Shown here piece by piece: positions 16,919 through 24,877 of a stretch of 64,000 nucleotides of DNA (its first letter is position 1; every line of letters begins with the position of its first letter). Under the pieces are notes generated by a model, which was not told the origin of the DNA, searched no databases, and saw nothing but the letters and a program-made list of their open reading frames with translations. Position numbers and translations under genes: made by a program. The DNA comes from an uncultured Lachnospiraceae bacterium. Its GTDB lineage: Bacteria > Bacillota > Clostridia > Lachnospirales > Lachnospiraceae. The DNA lies in the NCBI GenBank assembly GCA_958402795.1, contig CATXUX010000007.1, positions 1 through 64,000 of the forward strand. Direction: 5' to 3'.

Positions 16919-19237
16919 TTAGAACAAGTCCTTGAACTTCTGAATGAAACTTTTATTTTCTTCTGTCTCGGAACCGGTATCGGCTGTTGTGTTGGATTCA
17001 CTGTCCGATGTATCGTCTTTTTGGATTCCCTCAGTCTGGATTACAAACTGTACCGCTTCTATATTGGTATTTTCTTCGGAGACAAATGATACAAGCTCCT
17101 GACCGCTTCCGGTGATGGTATCCATGATCTCGTCAATCTGATCGGAGATCTTGGTGTCCATGCCGTCCGTTGCACTGCGCAGTTCGGAAGTTCCGTCTTT
17201 GAGTGTTCCGACTCCGGTGTTCAGAGTGTTTAATCCACTATTCAGGCTGGAAACACCGTTTTCCAGAGTTCCGGCTCCGTTGGTCAGAGTTCCGGCGCCG
17301 GCGTAAAGGCTGCTGATGCCGCCGTTTAATTCCGTGCTCCCCTGTGTGAGGGATGCCGCACCGTTTTTCAGTGTGCTGCCGGAGGCACAGAGCGTGTTTG
17401 CGCCGTCAAGCAGTGCAGCGTCATTTTTCTTTAACTCTGTGAAACCGTCGCTGATCGCCGCGGCTCCTTCATATGCCTGGTCAACGCCCGCAATCAACTG
17501 CTCAAGTGGATTCCCGGTTGTCTGTAAGGTGCCGGACAGAGTTCCGAGCGTGCCGGACAGCGTATTTAATCTGTCAGTCAGATCGTTCAGCTTTGCGATC
17601 GTGCTGTCTAAGTTTGTTACAAGACTGTCCAGTCCGCGCAGTTCGGAGACTGCCTCCGGGGTGTCAATGGAGGCCGCAGCGGTATCTGGTTCGCTAATGC
17701 TGTTTACGGTTGTTGTACCGACTTTGGAGTTCTGCAGTGCCGCGATACTTCCGTTTGCCGTATCCTGGTCAAGCGTTCCGTTGTTTACCTGCTCCTGAAT
17801 CGCCGCGATCGCCGCGTCGATCTGGCTGTTTACGGTATTTGCCGCTGTACCGATCTCGTTGTTTACGGAGGCAATCTGTTCATTGACATTGCTGACACTG
17901 TTGCTGACAGTCTGTTCGCTTTGTGCGATTTCCGCATTTGCCTCTGCCACCTGGCTTTCCAGACTGGCAGCGACAGCCTCGCCGGAACCGGCGTAACTAT
18001 GCAGGGAGTCGGAAAGTGCCTGAAGCAGGCTGCTCAATTTTCCGGTAAATTCTGCCAGCTTTGTGGAATCAGCCTGTGCCTGATCCAGATATCCTGTGAG
18101 TTCTTCGATATCGATCTGATCGGATAATGGTTTTAGTTTATCGACCTGCATTTTCAGTTCATACATTCCGCTTTCCAGTTCAGCGGCGCCGCCGGCGAGC
18201 TGGCTTGTTCCTCCGATATACTGGGAGATACCGCTGGAGAGACTTTCAACGCCGGAGGTGTACTGGCTGATTCCGTTCTGGAGTTCTTTCGAACCATCTG
18301 TGAGAGCAAGACCGCCCACATACAGCGTGCCGGTTCCGCTCTGCAGTTGTGCCGCTCCGGACCGGAGAGAAGAAGCTCCGCTTAAAAGCTGCGACCCGCC
18401 ATCTGCGGCAGAGGAGGTTCCGGACTGTAGTTCTCCGGCGCCGTCGTCAAGCTGCGCGATCGCGGACTGAAGCTCTGTGACCTGATCCAGCAGTTCGGAG
18501 GTGTCAATGTCCATGTCCAGAGACAGCGGGACGCCGTTGATGGAAAGTCCTGCCATTTCAAAATCGGTTACGTCTGCGCTGATCTCCAGCTCGGTATCTT
18601 CTGATCCGGGCAGGACAGTAAATGTGATCTGCTTGTCGCTGCCTACGTTTGCGACGGTAGCTCCGTCCGCAGTAATGTTGCTGCAGGTATTGGTATCCAG
18701 TGTCGCGGAAGCCTGCAGCGCATAGCTTTTGAAGAAGGATTCGTCACAGTCCGGATTCTGATGAATGGAGATGGTGATCTTCAGTGCGCCGCTTTGCCCT
18801 GCTAATTCGGACGGACTGACGTCTTTCCCGTCCAGCGTATAGTTTATGGAGATATCCCAGGGCAGGTCGTCGGATACGAGTCTGCCTTCGTAATAGGTTT
18901 TTCCGGATTCTGCCTGAATGTGTACAGAATCGTCTGTGTATTCGACCGGCGCGGTGGAAGTCATATTCCGCACACTGGAATAAGTTCCGTAATCTGTGAT
19001 CACTCCGTCATGTTCCAGATCAAAAATATTGACAACGTTGATCTCATCAACAGAGCCGTCTGCATTTAAATTCGCGTAGATGACTTCTTCCTTTGGCGTA
19101 TTTGCTTCCCCGCCCGCCGGATCTGCCGCGAGCGCGGCAGCCGGAAGAAGGGAGGAGACGGTCAGTGACAGCGCCAGTGTGGAAGCCAGTGTGCGCGGTA
19201 CGCTGGATTTATTCATTTTCTTTCTATTCCTGTTCAT
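16919..19237 (-). CDS. YhgE/Pip-like surface protein with Leu-Gly heptad repeats
   Basis: A 772-aa secreted or surface-exposed protein. It has an N-terminal signal peptide (about residues 14-38, ending AALAADP), a beta-rich N-terminal domain, and long tracts of the X-X-X-Leu-X-X-Gly heptad (for example LQSGTSSAADGGSQLLSGAS and LNSGLNTLNTGVGTLKDGTS) on either side of a coiled-coil region (about residues 370-480). These heptads are the hallmark of YhgE/Pip family proteins, which often accompany MMPL/RND exporters. I see no clear C-terminal membrane anchor; the last 40 residues are acidic. Its start overlaps the end of the MMPL gene by 4 nt, so the two are translated together. Confidence 0.82.
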   Translation of the reverse strand: MNRNRKKMNKSSVPRTLASTLALSLTVSSLLPAAALAADPAGGEANTPKEEVIYANLNADGSVDEINVVNIFDLEHDGVITDYGTYSSVRNMTSTAPVEYTDDSVHIQAESGKTYYEGRLVSDDLPWDISINYTLDGKDVSPSELAGQSGALKITISIHQNPDCDESFFKSYALQASATLDTNTCSNITADGATVANVGSDKQITFTVLPGSEDTELEISADVTDFEMAGLSINGVPLSLDMDIDTSELLDQVTELQSAIAQLDDGAGELQSGTSSAADGGSQLLSGASSLRSGAAQLQSGTGTLYVGGLALTDGSKELQNGISQYTSGVESLSSGISQYIGGTSQLAGGAAELESGMYELKMQVDKLKPLSDQIDIEELTGYLDQAQADSTKLAEFTGKLSSLLQALSDSLHSYAGSGEAVAASLESQVAEANAEIAQSEQTVSNSVSNVNEQIASVNNEIGTAANTVNSQIDAAIAAIQEQVNNGTLDQDTANGSIAALQNSKVGTTTVNSISEPDTAAASIDTPEAVSELRGLDSLVTNLDSTIAKLNDLTDRLNTLSGTLGTLSGTLQTTGNPLEQLIAGVDQAYEGAAAISDGFTELKKNDAALLDGANTLCASGSTLKNGAASLTQGSTELNGGISSLYAGAGTLTNGAGTLENGVSSLNSGLNTLNTGVGTLKDGTSELRSATDGMDTKISDQIDEIMDTITGSGQELVSFVSEENTNIEAVQFVIQTEGIQKDDTSDSESNTTADTGSETEENKSFIQKFKDLF

Positions 19238-21321
19238 GATGCATGTACCTCCTTGGAATGAGTTGGTTTGGAATGTTTTTTCTTTTCTTTCTTTTGCCCG
19301 ATCACGATCCGGTCGAAGATGGACAGCAGGCCGGGCAGGATAAACAGCACGATGGTCAGTGACAGCAGCGCGCCTCTTCCGATGTAGGTGCCAAGCTGGG
19401 ACATCAACTGGTTACTGGAGAAAAGTCCGAGCATAAAGCCGACGATGGTCAGGGCGCCGCCTGAGGTGATGACCGATGTGGTGGAATCGGCAATCGTCTT
19501 GATGACGGATTCTTTTTTGCCGAGTGTCGCCCGGTTCTCTTTATAGGTGTTTGTGATCAGGATCGCGTAATCCACAGTTGCACCAAGCTGCAGGGAGCTG
19601 ATGATCAGGTATGCCAGATAGAATACATGCATATCCAGGAAATACGAGATCGACAGGTTCAGCCAGATGGCGGTTTCAATACACAAAACAAGCAGCAGAG
19701 GAACCGACCATGTGTGCAGCATCAGCGCCAGTACGGCATATACAGCAAGGATCGAGACCAGGTTTACTTTGACCGTATCGTCGGTGACGGTTGTTTTCAG
19801 GTCATATGTGCTGACGCCTGCCCCGGCAAGATAGTAAGTTCCGGGATAGTGCTTTTCCGCGATCGCCCGGACGTCTTCCACCAGTGCGAAGCTCTCCTCA
19901 CTCTCGACAGGAACGTCGACGGAGAGGACGAGACGGCTGTAGTTGTCAGACGCAAGCTGTGACATGGAGTCTTCATCCAGATACTCCAGCGGAACTTCTG
20001 CCCCTGCAAGATCCACATAGGAGATGATGCCGGTAACATGAGAAAGCTCATGCAGGTCGTTGGAAAGTGCGGTTTCTGTGGCGGTGTCTCCCGTAGGAAC
20101 AAGCAGGACATAGGTGTCTGTATCCCCGAAAACATCCTGGATGGCGGCGGTATCCGCTCCAATCCGGGTATCTTCGCCATAGATGTGGGAAGCTCCGTAG
20201 TAATAGTCATTTGCGTTGGACGCCATGTAGGACGGCGCTATGACCAGGGCAAACAGCACAGCCATCGGGATGGAAATCTTATATACCACTTTTCCCAGAC
20301 CCCGGAAACTGGGCAGAAGCCTTCTGTGCTGCGTTTTATCCAGCCATTTGTAGGTGTTCAGGATAAAACACGGCATGAAAATAAACACTGTGATCAGGCT
20401 GATGAGCACACCTTTTGCAAGTACCAGACCGAGATCAGGTCCAAGACGGAACTGCATCAGTACGAGAGCGATGAATCCGATCACGGTAGTCAGTCCGCTG
20501 GATAAAATAGAGGACAGTGATTTGCACAGTGCATCCACCATTGCCTCCTGCGGATTGTCAAACTCTTTTCTGCATTCGTCGAAGCGATGCATCAGAAAGA
20601 CAGAATAATCCAGGGAAACTGCAAGCTGCAGCACGCTTCCTGCGGAGTTTGATACGAATGAGATCTCGCCGAAGATCAGATTGGTACCGTTGTTGATGAA
20701 AACGGCAACCCCGAGTCCGACCAGCACGATGATCGGTTCTGCCCAGGAAGTCGTGGTGACGATCAGGATGGCAAGAACCATCAGGACCGCAACGACCGTG
20801 ATGAGATAAATCTCGGAAACGGTGTTTGTTGTACTGTCCGCTGTAGTCGGCGCGTCTCCGCTTAATGCATTATCCTCGCCGATGATCTCCCGGATGTCCG
20901 CGGTGGCTTCCACTCTGGCATCTTCATCGATCGTGATGGAGAAAACGGCATAATTATCTTTGTAGTAATTTTCCACTGTTGACGCATCCATCGTTTCCAG
21001 CGGAAGTGTGATGTCAACGACATCGTCCAGCCATGTCACATCGGTAACACCGTCCACTGCAGCAATTTTTTCTTTATATTCGAGTGCTTCCGGGATGGTG
21101 ACGTCAGACACCATGGCGCGGGCATTCGGGATTCCTCCGTCAAATTCCTCACCCATCAGGTCGATGGCGACCGTAGAGGGAGCGTCTTCGGGAAGATAGT
21201 CGTTGATGACATAATTGACCGCGACCTTACTTTTCAGTCCCAGACAGATCACGGCAGCCAGCAGAAATAACGTGATCACGGTCTTTCTGTGATTTGTAAT
21301 AGCAGTAAAAAACTTTTTCAT
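19234..21321 (-). CDS. MMPL family RND transporter
   Basis: A 695-aa polytopic protein with the two-fold RND/MMPL architecture. TM1 is at the N-terminus (FTAITNHRKTVITLFLLAAVI), followed by a first extracytoplasmic domain, five to six helices (about residues 165-330), a second extracytoplasmic domain, and a final helix block (about residues 510-680). Repeat signatures QLAVSLDYSVFLMHRFDE and LGATVDYAILITNTYKE carry the conserved Asp-Tyr pair thought to relay protons. Family members export lipids or peptides; the substrate here is unknown. It sits between a small beta-rich protein gene (21-nt gap) and the YhgE-like gene (4-nt overlap), in an operon opposite a TetR gene. Confidence 0.92.
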   Translation of the reverse strand: MKKFFTAITNHRKTVITLFLLAAVICLGLKSKVAVNYVINDYLPEDAPSTVAIDLMGEEFDGGIPNARAMVSDVTIPEALEYKEKIAAVDGVTDVTWLDDVVDITLPLETMDASTVENYYKDNYAVFSITIDEDARVEATADIREIIGEDNALSGDAPTTADSTTNTVSEIYLITVVAVLMVLAILIVTTTSWAEPIIVLVGLGVAVFINNGTNLIFGEISFVSNSAGSVLQLAVSLDYSVFLMHRFDECRKEFDNPQEAMVDALCKSLSSILSSGLTTVIGFIALVLMQFRLGPDLGLVLAKGVLISLITVFIFMPCFILNTYKWLDKTQHRRLLPSFRGLGKVVYKISIPMAVLFALVIAPSYMASNANDYYYGASHIYGEDTRIGADTAAIQDVFGDTDTYVLLVPTGDTATETALSNDLHELSHVTGIISYVDLAGAEVPLEYLDEDSMSQLASDNYSRLVLSVDVPVESEESFALVEDVRAIAEKHYPGTYYLAGAGVSTYDLKTTVTDDTVKVNLVSILAVYAVLALMLHTWSVPLLLVLCIETAIWLNLSISYFLDMHVFYLAYLIISSLQLGATVDYAILITNTYKENRATLGKKESVIKTIADSTTSVITSGGALTIVGFMLGLFSSNQLMSQLGTYIGRGALLSLTIVLFILPGLLSIFDRIVIGQKKEKKKHSKPTHSKEVHAS

Positions 21322-21342
21322 ATAAGCCTCCTTGATGTTGTC

Positions 21343-21648
21343 TTAGCGGCAGAGGGTTCCGGTAACCGGAAACGTATTGCGCCCATCCTGTACGGTCAGC
21401 TGAATCCCGTCCGGTGTGATCGTTCCGGTTGCAGTGATGTCTGTATGACGCATCAGAGTGACCATGGTACCGCTGATGCTGAAGTTTCCATTTTCATCGA
21501 TCGTTCCGGTAAACGGCTCCGTATGCTTCAGAATATCCACAGTACCGTTCAATACCCCGCCGTGATTCTGAACACGTATGAAGCCTTTCTTTGCGCCAAG
21601 ATATGTCTGCATGGTAATGTCATATGTTATTTCTTCATTCTCTTGCAT
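21343..21648 (-). CDS. Small protein of unknown function in the MMPL operon
   Basis: A 101-aa product. The sequence alternates short polar and hydrophobic stretches with many Thr/Gly residues (GTVDILKHTEPFTGTIDENG, then FSISGTMVTLMRHTDITATG), which suggests a small antiparallel beta fold. There is no signal peptide or membrane segment. GGAGG at 21660-21664 favours ATG 21648, with TTG 21657 also possible. It lies between the cytidylate kinase-like gene and the MMPL gene with short gaps, so it is probably co-transcribed. I do not recognise a family. Confidence 0.65.
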   Translation of the reverse strand: MQENEEITYDITMQTYLGAKKGFIRVQNHGGVLNGTVDILKHTEPFTGTIDENGNFSISGTMVTLMRHTDITATGTITPDGIQLTVQDGRNTFPVTGTLCR

Positions 21649-21687
21649 ATCGATCAAATCCTCCGTTCTGCATATGGATCTCCCTCA

Positions 21688-22293
21688 TCAGGAGAAATGT
21701 CCATAATACGTTTTCAGCAAAAAGGAAAGTGTATTTGCGGTTTGGTCAATGCCGAGCGTGGAACTGTTGATGCAGAAATCATAAGTGGCCGGTTTCCCCC
21801 AGTGCCGTCCGGTATAATGTTCGTAATACTGTTTCCTCTGTGCGTCGGTTTTCTGTATCAGTGTAAGAGCACTTTTCTGGTCCATATCATGAAGTTTCAT
21901 GATCCGTTGGATTCGGTCTTCCAGCGGAGCGCTGATAAAAATCTTGTAATTGCGCTGTCCGGACTGATCCAGCACGTAATCCGCACATCTGCCGACAAAG
22001 ATGCAGTCGCCCTTGTCTGCCAGCTCTGTAATCACATCGCTCTGACTGCGGAACAAGATTTCATTCGTGGACAGTCCGCGAAGATTTTTGTCCTTTGATT
22101 CATACCACACTCTGTGCAGCCATGGGTTTGTCTTCTTTTCATCCGTATGGCGGATATCTTCCGGAAGACCATGCTTCTCTACCGCCTTTTCTACGAGCTC
22201 CTGATCATAAAAAGACAGATTCAGGTTTTGGGCGATACGCTTGCCAATCTCATGACCGCCGCTGCCGAATTCTCTGCCGATACATAAAATCAT
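21688..22293 (-). CDS. Cytidylate kinase-like family protein
   Basis: A 201-aa P-loop protein of the AAK6/cytidylate kinase-like family common in Firmicutes: ILCIGREFGSGGHEIGKRIA at the N-terminus (modified Walker A), GDCIFVGRCADYVL in the middle, and a lid-type segment with RIQRIMKLHDMDQKSAL. The real cmk of the cell is usually a separate gene, so the substrate of this protein is unknown. It is the first gene of the leftward operon and starts at ATG 22293 after AGGAGTGA. Confidence 0.85.
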   Translation of the reverse strand: MILCIGREFGSGGHEIGKRIAQNLNLSFYDQELVEKAVEKHGLPEDIRHTDEKKTNPWLHRVWYESKDKNLRGLSTNEILFRSQSDVITELADKGDCIFVGRCADYVLDQSGQRNYKIFISAPLEDRIQRIMKLHDMDQKSALTLIQKTDAQRKQYYEHYTGRHWGKPATYDFCINSSTLGIDQTANTLSFLLKTYYGHFS

Positions 22294-22402
22294 TTTGATT
22301 CACTCCTTTTCTTTGTGTTCAGCAGTAGTATAAAAACAAAAGAGAAAAAATAAAATAAATAAATTTATTGATTTGAATAAAAAACAGACAAAATTCAAAA
22401 AT

Positions 22403-22490
22403 TGTCGGGAAAACATTTGCGAATTTCCCCGACATGTGTATAATGAAAATACCAGGGTCAAAAGGTCATGAATGACATACCTGCATGTCA
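22403..22490 (+). promoter_or_regulatory. tetR promoter region with two inverted repeats
   Basis: A -10 box TATAAT at 22439-22444 is paired with a weak TTGCGA at 22417-22422. An inverted repeat with arms TGTCGGGAAA (22403-22412) and TTTCCCCGACA (22424-22434) spans the -35 region. A second one, TGACAT/ATGTCA (22473-22478 and 22485-22490), lies downstream of the -10. Either could be the TetR operator controlling this gene and the facing MMPL operon. Confidence 0.5.
22449..22467 (+). repeat. 19-nt intergenic repeat, copy 1
   Basis: ATACCAGGGTCAAAAGGTC at this site recurs at 24853-24871 with a single change (G to A at position 8). Both copies are intergenic. The role is unknown. Confidence 0.6.
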
Positions 22491-22543
22491 ATACATGAGT
22501 TTGTGCCTGCGGATGCTGTTAAAACATAAGAAAGGAACCGAAT

Positions 22544-23167
22544 ATGAAGCATGAAGTGACGTCACTGAACACGAAAAGAATGCTTGCGGAATCGATGAAA
22601 AAGGCGATGAGAAAGAAGCCGTTTTCCAAGGTGACCGTAAGCGAGATCATCAAGGACTGCGGGGTAAACCGCGCGACGTTTTACTACCATTTTGCAGATA
22701 CATACGCTCTTTTGGAGTGGATATTAAAAGAAGAAGCCGTGGAGGTCGTGAAGCAGTTTGATCTGCTGGTGGATTATGAGGAAGCGATTCTTTTTGTGAT
22801 CGACTATATCCGAAAGAATGAATATATGCTGAATTGTGTGTACGACTCGGTCGGAAGAGAGCAGTTGAAAAAATTCTTATTCAATGATTTTATTGATGTG
22901 ATCAAAGAGATCTTTACAAGGTACGAAGAAATCAGCGGGAGGAAGCTGGATCCGGAATACAAGGATTTCCTGGCTGTTTTCTACTCAGAAGCATTTGGCG
23001 GCATGATGATCGATGCGCTGAAAAAAGATATGACTATGGATGATAACCATGTTGTCAGATATATTGAGAGACTGTTTCTGATGTCTCTGGACGCAATCTT
23101 TTTTTCTACGAAAGATTATGATAAGGCGGAAAAGCTTCCTCTTAGAAGTCCGGCTGAATCCAAATAA
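22544..23167 (+). CDS. TetR/AcrR family transcriptional regulator
   Basis: A 207-aa regulator with an N-terminal TetR helix-turn-helix (about residues 10-55: KRMLAESMKKAMRKKPFSKV, then VSEIIKDCGVNRATFYYHFAD) and an all-helical ligand-binding domain. The FYYHF motif of the HTH is typical. It is divergent from the cytidylate kinase/MMPL/YhgE operon and is its likely repressor, sensing the exported compound. Its start is ATG 22544 after AAAGGAACC. Confidence 0.88.
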   Translation: MKHEVTSLNTKRMLAESMKKAMRKKPFSKVTVSEIIKDCGVNRATFYYHFADTYALLEWILKEEAVEVVKQFDLLVDYEEAILFVIDYIRKNEYMLNCVYDSVGREQLKKFLFNDFIDVIKEIFTRYEEISGRKLDPEYKDFLAVFYSEAFGGMMIDALKKDMTMDDNHVVRYIERLFLMSLDAIFFSTKDYDKAEKLPLRSPAESK

Positions 23168-23189
23168 GGGAAGAAATGTGAAATTTTTC

Positions 23190-23310
23190 TTACATTTTTT
23201 CCCTGAAAATGTTAAAATATAGCAAGAAGAGCTTGTAATTCCATACAGCAAACGTGTTGAGAAGATCTTGTTTCGCTTATTAATTCACAGCGGAACAGGG
23301 TCTTTTTTCA
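23190..23310 (+). ncRNA. Candidate small RNA or leader with its own promoter and terminator
   Basis: A promoter TTACAT (23190-23195) and TAAAAT (23213-23218), with a 17-nt spacer, is followed about 45 nt later by a 15-bp hairpin (arms 23262-23276 and 23290-23304, with several G-U pairs) that ends in a T run at 23302-23308. The product would be an RNA of about 85 nt without an open frame. It could be a free small RNA or an attenuated leader of the 79-aa gene that starts at 23387. It matches no RNA family that I can name. Confidence 0.45.
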
Positions 23311-23386
23311 ACCGGATGATCCGGGCAGACGGCCCGGACTGCGTGGAAATGGATGTCTTCATGACTGGAAAAGGAAGGTAAGGAAA

Positions 23387-23626
23387 ATGAAACGAGTAAA
23401 GGCAGCCTGCATCACACAAACATTACATTTTATGTTAAAGGAAGATCTGGGGCATGATTATGCGGTCAGGATGGTACAGGAAGAGGTAGCGAGATACAAG
23501 GAACACCTGAACAAGACGGGAACAAAATACAAGATCTTGTCAGAAAAGGTGGAGAGCGACGGTTCTGTGATGATCGAGATCAAGAAGCAGTATAACACTT
23601 CACCGGTCGGGAACTATCTTGATTAA
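23387..23626 (+). CDS. Small conserved-looking cytoplasmic protein, function unknown
   Basis: A 79-aa protein, predicted soluble, with a likely helix (LGHDYAVRMVQEEVARYKEHL) followed by two beta strands (YKILSEKVESDGSVMIEIKKQY). The Shine-Dalgarno sequence GGAAGGTAAGG precedes ATG 23387. It lies between a candidate small RNA and a bidirectional terminator. I do not recognise a family. Confidence 0.65.
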   Translation: MKRVKAACITQTLHFMLKEDLGHDYAVRMVQEEVARYKEHLNKTGTKYKILSEKVESDGSVMIEIKKQYNTSPVGNYLD

Positions 23627-23645
23627 GGAACGAATATGGTAATAA

Positions 23646-23695
23646 AAATACAGGAGAGAACAGCGCCAAATGTGCATGAGTTCTCTCCTGTATTT
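23646..23695. terminator. Bidirectional terminator
   Basis: A perfect 16-bp inverted repeat (23646-23661 and 23680-23695) is flanked by A and T tracts. It serves the 79-aa gene on the plus strand and the CrtC-like gene on the minus strand. Confidence 0.85.
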
Positions 23696-23706
23696 GTGTA
23701 CAAAGT

Positions 23707-24804
23707 TTATACTTCTTCGTCCTGCCCGAAGTACATCAGCTCCCAGATCGCGGGTGCGGCAATCTCCTCGACAACCTGTTCTCCTTCGAAGCGTTCCAGT
23801 GTGACTGTTCCGCCAAAACGGTTATAGGACGGAGCCAGCTTCATCAGATGCATTGCGGTGATGACTGCCGGATTGGTCTTGACTGCCGGCACATCGGAGG
23901 TCATGTCCTGCCGGTCAAGGCATTCCTCTGCGCGGTATGTAATGCAGTAATGGACATTCCCGTCATCGTAGTCATAGATCAGTTTTTTGTGGTAGTGCTT
24001 TTTCGTCACATCGTCAAAAACGGCGTCTGTCTGCGTAAACGTAAGATGATCGGTATTGTCCCCAATGAGCTCCCGCCCCTTTGCGAGCATAAAGATCGGA
24101 AAATGTTCATATCCATACTTTCTGGCTGCAGTGATGTAGCAGGTGATCATCTGATAGTCGCCCACTTTTGCGCGGCCCCAGTACCAGTGGTGCATCATCT
24201 GGAACATTGCAGTGTTGCCCCAGTTATGGTCGTGATAGCCGGTTCCGGTGAACTGTTCTTTGGTCTCATGCGTGCGCACCGCAGCTTTTACGGTTCCTTC
24301 CGGAACGGAAGGCAGCCACGCGAAGTAATCCTTCCTGCCGAAGAAGATATGTCCGGTTGCCGGTTTCCACGGATTTACATTTCCTTCCAAAACGACGTTT
24401 GCCTGTACTTTCTTTGTGCGATAGCGGATCGTATAACGGTTCAGATCCCCTTCAAATATGCTGCCCCCGATCCTTGCATAGCAGCGGTCTCTGGAAAAGC
24501 TGCACTCAGACGCGTCCACTTTCAGCTCGTCTTCAATCTCTGTCCCGTCCGGACGAACAAGATGGAGACTGACGCTTGGCTGATAGCCTTTCTTGACAGA
24601 AACAAACGGAGCGGTGAAAAATACGATGACCAGTGAAGAACCGTCATCCATTTTGGAATCAAAATACCACCATTCAAATTCTCCACGCTTTCCGGTTGTG
24701 CGGACGCCGTCCTCCCATGGAGCGACCTTTCCCGGCGTAAGTCCCAGATAAGCATATTCTTCCAGCCGCGTGCCCAGATGGGCGTCAGGTAATTTCCCTT
24801 TCAT
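23707..24804 (-). CDS. CrtC/AttH-like lipocalin-fold protein
   Basis: A 365-aa protein resembling the carotenoid 1,2-hydratase (CrtC)/AttH superfamily: an early EFEWWYFDSKMDDGSSLVIV block, a central FTGTGYHDHNWGN, and HHWYWGRAKVGDYQMITCYI. These Trp/Tyr/His-rich blocks line the pocket of the double lipocalin fold. Family members act on terpenoid or other hydrophobic substrates. No carotenoid gene is nearby and the product here is unknown. There is no signal peptide. AAGAGGTGAT fixes ATG 24804 as the start, rather than the longer frame from 24846. The 19-nt repeat lies just upstream. Confidence 0.75.
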   Translation of the reverse strand: MKGKLPDAHLGTRLEEYAYLGLTPGKVAPWEDGVRTTGKRGEFEWWYFDSKMDDGSSLVIVFFTAPFVSVKKGYQPSVSLHLVRPDGTEIEDELKVDASECSFSRDRCYARIGGSIFEGDLNRYTIRYRTKKVQANVVLEGNVNPWKPATGHIFFGRKDYFAWLPSVPEGTVKAAVRTHETKEQFTGTGYHDHNWGNTAMFQMMHHWYWGRAKVGDYQMITCYITAARKYGYEHFPIFMLAKGRELIGDNTDHLTFTQTDAVFDDVTKKHYHKKLIYDYDDGNVHYCITYRAEECLDRQDMTSDVPAVKTNPAVITAMHLMKLAPSYNRFGGTVTLERFEGEQVVEEIAAPAIWELMYFGQDEEV

Positions 24805-24852
24805 GATTCTATCACCTCTTTTTTGCTGTTTTCTCAAGTGTAACACATTATG

Positions 24853-24871
24853 ATACCAGAGTCAAAAGGTC
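24853..24871 (+). repeat. 19-nt intergenic repeat, copy 2
   Basis: ATACCAGAGTCAAAAGGTC, 18 of 19 identical to 22449-22467. It lies between the AgcS gene end and the CrtC-like gene start. Confidence 0.6.
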
Positions 24872-24877
24872 TAAGTT

